Shown in pieces: positions 1-10,436 of a stretch of DNA of 64,000 bases. Below the pieces are notes generated by a model, which did no database searches, had not been told where the DNA came from, and worked only from the letters and a program-made list of their open reading frames with translations. This DNA is from Podospora comata (taxonomy: Eukaryota > Ascomycota > Sordariomycetes > Sordariales > Podosporaceae). The DNA lies in the NCBI GenBank assembly GCA_017354895.1, contig CP071493.1:7006001-7070000 (forward strand). Reading direction: 5' to 3'. A program made the translations under genes and the position numbers. Each line of letters starts with the position of its first letter. The stretch's first letter is position 1.

Positions 1-3000
1 GGAATGGGAAAATATCGACATGGACTCTTTGACGCTAAAGGCTTCCCTGAAAGGGCCATGGGGCGTGGATGAGGCGACCATCTTCATCAAGGTCAAAGTT
101 GACATTCCGCCCAGTTATCCCGAGAGCAAAGCGCCGAGGTTTTACATTGAAAAGTCATCGTTCATGCCCGAGGAGACCCACAAGAAGCTTCAACATGAAC
201 TTCAGGAACTCTCCATCCGCTTCTTGGAAAGAAAGGAAAACTGTCTCTTTGTTGCCTTCACGTATCTGCTGGGCGAGGTTGACCTTGAGACCAGCACAAC
301 ATACTTCAAGAATGTTCGGGATCTGGACGACATGGATGGCTTGGCTGATGAGAGCTCTAGTGAAGACGACGAGAATGGCATTCCTGCCGGTGGCTCTGCG
401 TCCATGTCACAAGAGCTCAGTAGCAGTACTGAATTTGATCCTACAGCAACACTAGCCCCAGCCAGACGCCATATGTTGCCCCCGCTACCGAGACTATGTG
501 GTGCGAGATTTTCCAGTGATGGGGAACTGGTTTGCTTCTTTCCCACCAAGGAAGAGAGGCAAAGCGCATTGTTCACTATGGCTGCCGCAGATGTCTCTAG
601 TAACAAGCAGAAAGGGGAGCCCGCGTTTGACGTCTTTGGACGGTTTTCACAGGACTTATCGGCGCCCGAACATCTATTCAACGACGAGACATCGGCAACT
701 GATGACGAGTCGGAATATTCTGATGGCACAGAGTCAATGTCATCGACAGACTCGGAGCCAATAACAGTGCACAAGTTCCGTCTCTGGTATCAGCCTGGGA
801 GATACTTCCGCAAACCCCTCAGCACCAACGATTCGGTGCGGTCCAGCGGAGGTGGTACCGGCACTGGGACTGGAACCGGCACAGGAACCAGTCGGAGAAG
901 ACCAGACAAGCCGAAAAACGTTGTTTCTATTCACGACTTCCGAGCCTACCTACCATCCAAGAGAGAGTTCGCCGAGGAGTATGCTATCTTTGGTGACGGT
1001 ACTGAGGTGTGTAATCACAACGCTGCGGTGGCAGCCAAGTATGGCTACTTGGACCTGGCCACCATCTGGAAATATGCCGCTCTTCTAGTGCGAAGAGATG
1101 TTCCGCTCGAGGTCCAGTACAACAGAAATCAGTCTGTATTGGTTATCGCCAGAGAATCTGTGTCTCGCTCCAATCGGAAAAAAGAGGCCGGTTTAGCCGG
1201 TCGTGTGAAATGGGGTTGTCATCCACTCGCTCGCGACTTGATCGACCGCCTGTTCGACTATTTTGAGAAGATAGCTGATATCCAGATGCTGGCTATGCTT
1301 GCCTGCATCTTCGGAGACGCATTTGAGGAAGATGGAGTGGCATACGCCGAATCTCGCCTGACCCAGCTGGAAACACCTCTTGCTATGAAGGCGCCATCAT
1401 TTTCGCTGGAATATTTCCCTATAGATCCTGATTTTTGGAGTATGAAATACAGAAGCCGGGGAAGCTCGGCTGTTGGGACTTCCAGAATAGCGAACACACC
1501 TGCCGGCCACTCGGGCTCTCAGGCGTCAGAAGGCGCAACGGTGCTGGCTGGATCTGGCACTCATTCATACTCCCGCGGAAAAACACCACTCAAGCTCACG
1601 CCCGGTCATGCTCGAGAAGCTCGACAGACACAAAGTCTGTCCACCTCTCCCAACACCCGATCCCTTTACAAGCCCAACTCGACAGTTGCCTCAATTGCTG
1701 CCAGTTTGCCACGGACGCTTGCCGGCATGATATCTGCCTCGTCGCCTGCTCCTCCTGTACGAAAGCGACCTAGTCCTGCGGAGACCATCCTCAGCCACTT
1801 CGCACCTAGTGCTATCACTTGGGGTAGCTCAACCGTATTTGGTACTAAGGCCGCTGCTCCAGCAACAGCTCCTGGGACAGCCCGCACATCTCTATCCAAT
1901 GATGGCCGGGTCAAACGTGGTTTCTACTCTATGGTTCCCATAGCTGTATCATGCGTTCCAGAGAATCAAGGGCTCTTTGACGATGACGGCTGGATGTCGA
2001 CTTCTCTCATCGAACCCCAGCGTAGAGAGCTCTACACTCACTACCGCTATTCATATGCTGAATTGCTCCAGACGTGGGGTCAATCTCTGTCTCGTCTTGA
2101 GATCCTCAAGTTTAATGTTCTCAAAGACGAACGCCTCTATAACAATAACAACAACTGGAACAGCAACGACTCCGACTGTACCGACCTTGATCCTACTCCC
2201 CGCGGCTCACGGCACTACCCAACCGGTGCCTCCTCACCCGTGATGGGCTTCGGTGGCCGCCGCGAGCTATTCCAAAACCTCCTGGCAACAGGACGCGGTT
2301 TGGATGTGACTGGCCTCTGCCGCATCCACGAAATCCAACTCGACCCTGTCGAATATCACCGCCCCGCCAACGGGCACGTCGGTGGAGCAGTGGGCATCTG
2401 CCCTCGTTGCTTCCCCGAAAGCGCCTACGGCAGCAAGATCCCACAAACTCAGCTCCGCTGCGTCTACTGCCTCCAGCCCGTCGCCTCTTTGTATTCTCCC
2501 TGCCTATCCTGCGGCTGCGTCTGCCACGCCTCCTGCCGGGCAGACTGGCACGCCATGGGTGAAACCGAATGCCCGGCCGGCGACGAGTGCAACTGCGTAG
2601 AGGACGTCTTCAACGGCCAAGTTGAGTCCTGGAGCGCGCTCCAAGCAGCGATATCCCATTTCCCTCCCGTCCCCTCACCCGTTTCCTCCCCGCCCCAAGC
2701 CCACCCCCCCACTCGTGTGATGACAACCACGGAGAGAACCATCGCCTCCCTCAAGAAAGCCGTCGGGGTAGGTAGCAGCAGCAGCGCGTCACTCCCTGCC
2801 CGCTCCCGACGTAAATCCGCACCGACAGAACTGTCAAAATTCCAACTCGAAACCGGGATCCCCCCCCCTTCTCAACCCCTACCGCCGGGTAGACCTAACC
2901 TGAGGAGAATGCAAACCAACACCGGGTCATCCTACGCGCAGAATTCAGAAGATGAGACGTCTTACCCCTCCCCGACGCATTTGGACAGGGGAAGCGGCAA

Positions 3001-3415
3001 CGACTGGGAGCACATTGTCTCTATCCCGTCAGTCACCATCACGAGGGCAAGCAACAATGGGAGTAGCGGCGGGAGCAGTGTTGCGAGCACGGCAACGACG
3101 GGGAGTGGGTTTTTGGCGGGGGCGATGAATATGGGATACAGTATGGGATTTGGGGGTTATGGGAGCAAGCCGCCGGTGCAGGGGGATGAGCCGATCAGTG
3201 CGGCGAGGTTGAGTCTGGGGAATCGGCTGATGAGGAGTTTGCATGGGTCGGGTTCGAGTGTGCGGGGTGGTGGTGGTGAGGTGAGAGATGGCGGGAGTGT
3301 GAGATCACAACAACAGCAGAAGCAGCAGCAGCAGCAGCAGGGGGAGGAAGGGGGTAGTGGTATTAGTGCTTTTGCGAGGAGGAAGAGCGGGGGTATGATT
3401 TGGAAGAACTCCTGA
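1..3415 (+). CDS. SEACAT/GATOR2 subunit, Mtc5/Sea3 (WDR59) type, 5'-truncated by the window edge
   Basis: The reading frame is open from base 2, so the gene starts outside the window and the WD40 propeller expected in this family is not seen. Seen: an RWD-like domain in about the first 100 residues (PPSYPESKAPRF near its start), an acidic disordered linker, a Gly-Thr repeat near residue 290, a long conserved middle, and a C-terminal Cys/His cluster at about residues 770-870 (CPRC, CVYC, CLSCGCVCHASC, then a CNC) resembling the RING-like zinc fold of WDR59/Mtc5. The tail is Ser/Gly-rich with a polyQ run. Family knowledge: these proteins belong to the GATOR2/SEACAT part of the SEA complex on the vacuole or lysosome, which favours TORC1 activity by opposing GATOR1. 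No intron is visible in this 3.4-kb exon. It converges on the next gene, with about 250 bp between stops. Assignment rests on the RWD plus RING-like architecture. Confidence 0.82.
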   Translation, partial: EWENIDMDSLTLKASLKGPWGVDEATIFIKVKVDIPPSYPESKAPRFYIEKSSFMPEETHKKLQHELQELSIRFLERKENCLFVAFTYLLGEVDLETSTTYFKNVRDLDDMDGLADESSSEDDENGIPAGGSASMSQELSSSTEFDPTATLAPARRHMLPPLPRLCGARFSSDGELVCFFPTKEERQSALFTMAAADVSSNKQKGEPAFDVFGRFSQDLSAPEHLFNDETSATDDESEYSDGTESMSSTDSEPITVHKFRLWYQPGRYFRKPLSTNDSVRSSGGGTGTGTGTGTGTSRRRPDKPKNVVSIHDFRAYLPSKREFAEEYAIFGDGTEVCNHNAAVAAKYGYLDLATIWKYAALLVRRDVPLEVQYNRNQSVLVIARESVSRSNRKKEAGLAGRVKWGCHPLARDLIDRLFDYFEKIADIQMLAMLACIFGDAFEEDGVAYAESRLTQLETPLAMKAPSFSLEYFPIDPDFWSMKYRSRGSSAVGTSRIANTPAGHSGSQASEGATVLAGSGTHSYSRGKTPLKLTPGHAREARQTQSLSTSPNTRSLYKPNSTVASIAASLPRTLAGMISASSPAPPVRKRPSPAETILSHFAPSAITWGSSTVFGTKAAAPATAPGTARTSLSNDGRVKRGFYSMVPIAVSCVPENQGLFDDDGWMSTSLIEPQRRELYTHYRYSYAELLQTWGQSLSRLEILKFNVLKDERLYNNNNNWNSNDSDCTDLDPTPRGSRHYPTGASSPVMGFGGRRELFQNLLATGRGLDVTGLCRIHEIQLDPVEYHRPANGHVGGAVGICPRCFPESAYGSKIPQTQLRCVYCLQPVASLYSPCLSCGCVCHASCRADWHAMGETECPAGDECNCVEDVFNGQVESWSALQAAISHFPPVPSPVSSPPQAHPPTRVMTTTERTIASLKKAVGVGSSSSASLPARSRRKSAPTELSKFQLETGIPPPSQPLPPGRPNLRRMQTNTGSSYAQNSEDETSYPSPTHLDRGSGNDWEHIVSIPSVTITRASNNGSSGGSSVASTATTGSGFLAGAMNMGYSMGFGGYGSKPPVQGDEPISAARLSLGNRLMRSLHGSGSSVRGGGGEVRDGGSVRSQQQQKQQQQQQGEEGGSGISAFARRKSGGMIWKNS

Positions 3416-3666
3416 GAGGGGATTGTAAAAGTTGTATAGCGAGCGACTTTTAGTATTGCATTTCAGGGGTGGAAAAGGTGTCAAAAAAGGTGTTGTTTGC
3501 GGGACTGACCAGAGCAAAGGTTACCTAGTGAATGAAAGAATAGCATTGCCATTGAAGACTCATCATTTCGTGACCATAGCGCTAACCTACAACTTCCCCC
3601 TGTCTCCACCCCTATTTATTTCTTAGTCCCCTATTTCTTCTGTTTCCAAACATTTCGAAAAAACAC

Positions 3667-4561
3667 TCACGCCTTCCAGTTCTTCGCAAAGAAGTCCAAC
3701 ACCGTCTTATATCCCCTGATATACTCCTCCTTCACCCTCGCATCGCTCAGATCACTCCTCGCCGCCATCCACCCGTGGATCTGGTCCTTGAACGTCTCGA
3801 CATGCTTCGCCACCTTGAGCTTCTCCTCAAACTCCTTCACCTTGTCCTCCGGCTCCTCCTTGGACGCAAGCAAAATAAGCGGGATCTTGATCCCCTCCGC
3901 CTCCTTGGGGTCAACCATAGCAGGATGGCACTCTGCGCCGACAACAAAAGGATTCTGATCCCCAGACGTCACGAGAGACACAACCTTCCCGCCCCAGCAG
4001 AACTATTCTGTGATCAGCTTCACGCCCGCGGCGGTTTGAACGAGAAAGGAGACTCACACCCAAAATAGCCCACTCCTGCACCCCCGTCTTCTCCTTCAGA
4101 GCCTTGACATACTCAGGGAGCTTGCCGGCCACGCCAGGAGGCGGGTTCTTGCCGAAGAAGGCGCCAAGGTTCTTTTGCTTCTCTTCCGTGTTGGGGGGAT
4201 ACCACTCGATGGGGCAGGGCTCGCCTTTGAACCAGTCGGGGATGACGACTTTGTATTCTTCCGAGGAAGAAGTGGCGAGGATGTCGGCGCCTTGGAGGGT
4301 TTGCTCAAAATAGCCGAAGATGTCGTAGATGACGAGGATGCCCTTTTTGGCGGTGGAGGGGCCTGTTACGTCTGGGGGTGTGTTAGTCTTGCGTAAAATG
4401 GATAATGGACCCTAATAACATGTCTGAAAAAGGGGCAGCATACAAGTCTTGAAGCCATCAATCTCCTCGTAGCTACCCTTGGCAGAGTAACCCTTGGAGA
4501 CAACAGGAGGGATGTTGCAGCAGGCCTGGTTGTGGCCGTGGGAAGCTTGCATGGTGGACAT
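3667..4561 (-). CDS. Dienelactone hydrolase family protein
   Basis: Three exons on the minus strand: 4561-4444, 4371-4058 and 4002-3667, giving 255 residues; both introns have GT-AG ends (GTATGC...CAG and GTGAGT...TAG) and restore the frame. The alpha/beta-hydrolase nucleophile elbow GFCWGGK puts the catalytic Cys at about residue 146, and DQIHGW puts the His at about 220. The acid is not obvious: the usual segment reads SKEEPED, so Glu193, Glu194 or Asp197 could fill the role. The N-terminal part has the CCNIPPV and YDIFG segments typical of fungal Aim2-like members. The family hydrolyses dienelactones or related esters; the substrate here is unknown. The start chosen is the ATG at 4561, but the frame stays open to an ATG at 4741, which would add 60 residues rich in Arg, Ser and Ala, like a mitochondrial leader. 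Confidence 0.85.
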
Positions 4562-5066
4562 CTTGGCGGTTTGCTGTTTTACAGAGGGAAATGTTGTGTG
4601 ATTCAACGAGTCAGTTCTAGAGGCACACGCAGGAGGTTCGGATTTGAAGATCTGGGGGTTGCCGGACAAACGATAAGCATAAGAGCCAGGAGGACGGGAG
4701 AGCCGGGCGGCTGCGAGACGGAGCTGGCTTGGTGAAGGCATACCTTTAAATGAGAAGCTTCTAGGTTCGGGGTATCTTGCCTCGGGGATCCTCGGACAAT
4801 GATGGCTGCTGGCTAGTGTAGGGGCTTCGAGATCGGTAATGTTGCCTGTCTATCTTAGGGCAGAAGTGCGGGGTAGCTTCCCACTGTTGCCGTCAGATTA
4901 ATCAAATAAGGCCCACTATTGAGGAATGATATTTAGTAGTGAGACCTAAAGCACTAGGTTAGGCATTACTAAACCAGCTAACTACTTTTTTTGTACAATA
5001 CTCAAATTAATATAATTAACTATTTTAATATTAAATCTAATTATTTATAATTAAAGCATTGTTTAT

Positions 5067-5475
5067 TGTGACGAACCCCTATCCAGAACCTTTGAAAGAA
5101 ATACTGGTCGAAGGCACTTCTGAATAATCGTGGCTCGGTGCAGCTAAACAGTGCACAACAAGATGTCTCAATGTAAACACTAGATACCGTGAATACAAGC
5201 TTGAATTGCATACTGCGGAACTGTCTATCTACACCAGCCAGTTCCTCCGTATATATAGACCTTGTGCCAAGTCGTGATCAGTCTCCCAAGGCCACTGATC
5301 ACTTCTGCTCAGTCTGCTCAGTGTCCTGACCACACTGATCACTCCTGCTCAGTCTGCTCAGTGCCCTGAGCACACTGATCACTTCTGCTCCACTATGATT
5401 GGCTCCCTTATACGTTCTCCCTATTGGTCCCTGCTCCCGTGGCCCCATAACCCGTCCTGTACCAGGGTTGTGACA
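5067..5475. mobile_element. Solo LTR of an LTR retrotransposon with 5-bp target duplication
   Basis: The 409-bp element begins TGTGACGAAC and ends GGTTGTGACA, giving the TG...CA ends of an LTR, and is flanked on both sides by the same 5 bp, TTTAT (5062-5066 and 5476-5480). A TATA-like stretch (TATATATAG) lies near 5252-5262. A 40-bp unit containing CACTGATCACT and CTGCTCAGTCTGCTCAGTG is tandemly repeated about 2.5 times between about 5297 and 5393. There is no internal coding region, so this is a solo LTR left by recombination; Ty3-type is a guess from the ends. The intact target duplication suggests modest age. Confidence 0.8.
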
Positions 5476-5568
5476 TTTATTAATAATGTTTTAAAGCGAT
5501 TACTATTATATTCAATGTTAGCTGGCATGCCCTGATAGGCCTATAATATAAAACCTATACAGGGTTGC

Positions 5569-6075
5569 TGTAGGATATAGCAGTATGCAAGCGAAAGCGG
5601 GAGGATATGACGGCAGTGCTGAAAGAAGGGTAAAGCACTGTAATACAGTGAGGTATAAGGAATAAGAACTATCTTTATTGCTTTTTGTCTTGACTTTTGG
5701 CCTTGACTCTTTGCCCTTGAGGAGAGAAAGGAAAACTATTCTACAAAAGAGGAGAGAGGTCTATATATAAGCCTTCGTAAGCCTACTATAGGTTTTGTAG
5801 GCCCTGAAAGCCCTTATACCACTCAAGGTAGTTAGTGGGCTTAGGTGGGTCTAGTAGAACCTCATGGAAATCCATCAGACTTTGAGTGGCAAGAGTGCCC
5901 TATAGATTGCACCATTATAGCAGCTTATTGCGTAAGCTTGCAGCTACTTTGGAAGGTTCTAGCATCTGTTGAGTAAGCCTTAGGCCACAGTAGCCTTGTA
6001 AGCCTAGGCAAAGGTCCCTTGTAAAGAACATTCTAGAGGGATCCAAGCTGGGAAATTCCGTTACTGCTTATAGCA
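5569..6075. mobile_element. Degenerate LTR-like remnant, possibly Ty1/copia type
   Basis: The segment starts TGTAGGATATAGCAG and can be read to a CA at about 6075 (TTACTGCTTATAGCA). Its plan resembles fungal copia LTRs: a promoter-like CTATATATAAGCC stretch near 5760, TC-rich and AG-rich tracts, and short repeated AAGCCT segments. No matching target duplication is seen at these ends, so the right border is approximate. There is no internal coding region. It lies about 90 bp from the better-delimited solo LTR and has the TA-rich look of an older, mutated copy. Confidence 0.35.
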
Positions 6076-6240
6076 GTACTGCCTACTGTAATACTAATCT
6101 GTAGGGCAGTAAATAAGGCACTTAGTAGTACCCACACGTTAACAGTATTAAATTATTTAAATATAAATAAAAAAAGATATTTTTGAGTAATATTTAGATA
6201 AAAACTGCAGCATAGTTTTAGATCTTTTCCTTATTATTTG

Positions 6241-6917
6241 TAGATGGAGCGTGTAGCGCGCTACTCCGTACTTGGCTCTAAAATGAAGAAAGAGGTTTGA
6301 TATTTAAGACTAGGTGGGACAACCTCGAAAAATTGGAAGTATCCCAAATCTTTTTCTGGACCTTCGGTAGAAAGAAGATTCGTGGATGCAACACAGTGAA
6401 CTACCCCACCATGATGTCACAGTTCTTTCCCCGCCCAACAGTTGCCAAAGGTCACTGGCCAATCAAGTGCAGCGGGTGAGCTCCAAGTAGTGCCCCACTG
6501 TCGTGGAAACTCTATTCCCGACGAAGTTTGGTGCTGAAAGGTTGGTGGACTTTTTATTGGTCGGGGGTTCCATTCTCCTTACTTACATGCACCCAGCGAA
6601 GACACGACGACATCAACTCATACGATATGTAACATTGAGAAAGACTGCCACTATGAAAAGAGCCAAATATGATGGCAAAGCTAACGCAGACTGCCCCCCT
6701 CTTGTTCTCGGACTTTTTGCAGTACTTCAATATCTTGTCATCATCAATCCTCATCATCATCATCTGTGTGAATACTCGAAGCTCTTGTAAGCAACCTCCA
6801 CACGTGCTCTGCAGCTACGATCTCTGCTAACTCCTGGCCTGAAACAGATATTTCAACCCTCGCACAACAGTTCTTTGCCGACTGTGAACCGTAGGAAAGC
6901 TGATACCGTGAAACCAT
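6241..6917. other. Gap between the AT-rich island and the Nudix gene
   Basis: A short GC-rich inverted stretch (GGAGCGTGTAGCGCGCTACTCC, bases near 6246-6267) sits at the border of the island, and a CCAAT-like GCCAATCA lies near 6457. No gene is recognised; the stretch next to 6917 is probably the 3' untranslated region of the Nudix gene. Confidence 0.3.
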
Positions 6918-7532
6918 TCACTGTTCGCCAATCTTGTGGCCGGACCGCTTCATGTCTGCCACCGCCTTCTTCACCACGGCAACCTCAGCCCCGAATCGAA
7001 GAAACTTCTCGATATCAACCAGGTCGACCCATTTTGGCACCAGGTTCTCTCCCTCATCCTGCGTGTCCTTATCGGGCGTCGAGGTGGAGTCACATGTCGC
7101 TGCCCAGTAGTACACCGTCTTGAAGGATGGTGACTTGGACTGAGGATCGGGGTAGGAGCATGTCCCGATGAACTCCCTGCTAACGTGGTCCCAAAGAATC
7201 TCTGGCTTCTTGTAGCCCTTGCCCTTGTTGGGAAGGGCCCTTTTCGGCAGTTGGGCTCTCGTGGGAACCTTGAGTGCCAAAGGCGTAGCCGTAAACCCGG
7301 TCTCCTCGTGCGTCTCCCTGAGGGCTGTGTCGAACCAGTGCTCTTCAACGTTTCTTCTGCCTTTCGGGAGTTGATGGATCTGAAGGCGGTTGTTCCAGAT
7401 GATGAGGACCTTCGCTCTCCCAGGGTCGATTGTTACGGTGCCGCAGGATATTCCAACCTCGTGCGCCGGACTAAACGTCATGCTCATGTCAATCTGGTCC
7501 ATATCCAACTGCTCATCACCCTGGCGAGCCAT
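6918..7532 (-). CDS. Nudix (MutT-type) hydrolase
   Basis: A single uninterrupted exon encodes 204 residues from the ATG at 7532. A complete Nudix box runs from Gly58 to Phe80 and fits G-x5-E-x7-R-E-x-x-E-E-x-G-x exactly, with RETHEETGF as its catalytic core; these Glu residues bind Mg2+ or Mn2+. The family splits nucleoside diphosphates linked to another group (NDP sugars, diadenosine polyphosphates, inositol pyrophosphates, oxidised nucleotides); the substrate cannot be read from the sequence. No signal peptide or membrane segment is seen, so a cytosolic or nuclear enzyme is likely. Its 5' side faces a 3.7-kb gap without other supported genes. The family assignment is firm and the substrate open. 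Confidence 0.93.
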   Translation of the reverse strand: MARQGDEQLDMDQIDMSMTFSPAHEVGISCGTVTIDPGRAKVLIIWNNRLQIHQLPKGRRNVEEHWFDTALRETHEETGFTATPLALKVPTRAQLPKRALPNKGKGYKKPEILWDHVSREFIGTCSYPDPQSKSPSFKTVYYWAATCDSTSTPDKDTQDEGENLVPKWVDLVDIEKFLRFGAEVAVVKKAVADMKRSGHKIGEQ

Positions 7533-10362
7533 TATGATGGTGCTGGTGTGTGGGTAAGGTCGAGCTGGTTGCTGAAGGGGTGGTTCAAACCAAGAAGAGG
7601 TCTCGAAAGCCCAAGATGATTTGGAAAGGTTATCTTGAAGGTGCCAATTCTATCTGAGAGTTGGCTTTCTCGTGTCGATGGGCGGATTTCCCACGGCGGG
7701 CTGCTGAGACTTATATCTGGTCATTTTGCTGCTCTGAGGGCGGCAGTCGGCATGAATCCGGAAGGGATGGGACGGATTCCCAAGCACACCAACCTGCGAA
7801 TCTGCCTGTGGCCCAAAAAGGACGGGAGTGACATCCGACCGGTGAGCACCAAAGACATGAGAGGTACTTCAAAGACTTACAGACTGCAGCGGCAATGAAA
7901 CCCCGCATGACGACGGTATTGGTGAGCAAGGGATGGAAGTTCACATTGGGCATATACATGTACTCTCACACCAGCCCTGACTGCCGCCGACTGCGACCCA
8001 GAGACACAGCCCGGCAGAAGCACAACCTCTCGGATGCAACGTGGTGATGGCCCACTGGGCAGCATCGAACTCGATATGGAATTTCAGGGACTTGAGCCAT
8101 TGGATCCGGAATACCATGACAGCGTCTTCCGGTGCAGAAGCGTCGCTGCACCAGGGGTTCCAGACCCGCCCTCATGCCTCGAAAGCTATAGTGGGCGCCA
8201 TAGCGGAACCAACCATGTCGCTCCCCCACGATGCCCTCGTCGGAACAATCACCCCACTCACACGTCGCCATGATATATACCAACAAGTTTCAACGATCAG
8301 CGTCAAACACCCCGGCACACCGGTGAGGATCCTGATCATGCGGCTGCTACCTTACTGGCGGTACCAGGCTTTGGCCAAGCTCGGGCTTTTTACGACAAGT
8401 CAGATCACCCACGAAGGGACATCCATCACAAGCCTTGCGATGCCATCTCTGGCAAACCTGCCGGACTGTGCCTCTGCATGTCTCTCATGCCCACCCTCCA
8501 ACAGACGCCCTTGCTTCGGTCCACGGCTGTCATAACAAACTTATCATCGGGTCGGGATACCTTTTCTGAACGCCTGGCAATGATTTGAGAGAGTCCCACC
8601 CCTCCCCCGCAATGTCCTCTGCGGGGTATGCCCGTCAGAACCTTCTTGACACCCAACCTCGAGAGGCCCCGGTGGCCCTTTCTTCGGACCTCCATCACCC
8701 CTCCGCGACTGTTGCTGTTTTCTGCGGCCTATTCGACACCACCACATGTGTCTTTGTCTCGACATGAGAGGCTCTTCTATGGTGTGGTAGACTATGGTCG
8801 CACAATCCAGGGATTTTGGAATCGGCTAACCATGCGATGTTCACTTTGTGCCACTTCGCGTGTGATGCCTTTGTAACCGCTTCACTGGGCGGCATTTGTA
8901 CCCATCCGCATCGAGATATTGTGCCACATGGTGGATGTCACGCAGGCTTGATGCTGCAACTGACTGGAGTTTCGGTACTTACTGACGTGTGACATAGTTT
9001 CTAGAAAGCTGCAGCGATCTCTTGAGTTCACACACCAATGGCATGGCTGTGTATTTCAAATCAGACCATACACGACTTCCAATGATCTGGTTTATTCAAG
9101 TGATCCGGCAACGATTTTCACTATCTTGCCTAAAGCGACAGGAGTGTGGTACGATATCATCGTCGTAGGGTAACCGTTGGCGGAGCCCGCATATGTCACT
9201 GCCACTCAGAAGAGATGCCCGAAAGACAAGACCAAAGCCTCCGCCCCTGGCGATGGACTTGATGGCCATGTTTTGGGTTGAGTAGGACAACCATTACGAG
9301 CCATGGTTCGAGACAAGGTACCCTTCCTCAGCACTTGTCCACTTCCTCCCCACTCGTCCTCGCCAGGGCAATCCAGACACGGATTCTTAGATGCTGCGCT
9401 ATCAGGCTAATGCCAAGACTGCTCACAAACTAGATAGACATATATCGCGCTGCATAACTTCCGAAGATGTGCAAGCCAAACGATTCGACTCTGAAACTGT
9501 AACTGCTCTTGGAACTTCTGACCAAGTGTCAGACTTTTCTTGAAGCCATGATCGATCTGAAAACATTACCGGCGCCCTCTTGTCTCGAAAATAGTGCCGG
9601 ACACCACCACTTTTCACGCTACCCCTCTTTCTGCCGTTTTCTCATTCTTGCGCTACCCCAGCGGCCAGTCAGAAATAGCTGCGCTCAAGCCAAACTGTGG
9701 TCCTGGTGGTAGGACAGCCTGAATATGGGCTGCACTCCTCTTCATGTCGTCGAGGCTCGAGCACGCCTTGATTGTCTATCAGAGCATCGTCAAATATTTC
9801 TGCCGTTGCAGGATGTGTAGGACGGCTTCTCGATAATAAACCATGTAGGTGTGCCCCTATCTGCCTCCACCATCACGGGGATTTACCTGCCGAGCCTCTC
9901 TGTCTCTCTCTCTGGGTTCGCCCCGAGCCGCTGTTGACTACAGCAAGTGCCAGCTTTCTTCACACACTCCACTTCCCCTCACTCACGGCCGAAGCGATCA
10001 CGATCGATGGCAAGCATTGGAAAGCTGGGGCGGAAGCAGCACCACCACCCTGCCCCCCACGTGGGGCAACTGTTAAGTCCTCACGAAGCAATATGGAAAA
10101 AGATCAAACGAGAAGACAAGTTCTCGAGGGAGAAATTCCAGAGTTCCATTATGGACTATCATCATGGCTGTGTATGTACGTACGTACCGTACAGCGGCTG
10201 AACCATGCAGTCATCCAGTCTCTTTCCTTGCCGCGCCCCTGCGCCTGGCAGCACCAAAACCTGCAAGTTTTCTTCACCGATGTTGCCTTCGTCCGCTTCT
10301 CGCCTCTAGATGGACCGCAACTCTGCCAGACCGGTTTCGGGAGGCGCCGCTATTGATTGCCG

Positions 10363-10436
<74 letters not shown>

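Larger units (their letters stand above)
4900..6240. other. AT-rich island, probably RIP-affected repeat DNA
   Basis: Base composition drops sharply to AT-rich, TA-rich sequence (for example 4981-5066 and 6140-6240) between two ordinary GC-rich gene neighbourhoods, and no coding frame of note is found. It contains one clear solo LTR and one LTR-like remnant, listed separately. This composition fits repeat-induced point mutation of old transposon copies, a process known in Sordariales; that link is inference, since no intact copy is here for comparison. Confidence 0.6.
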
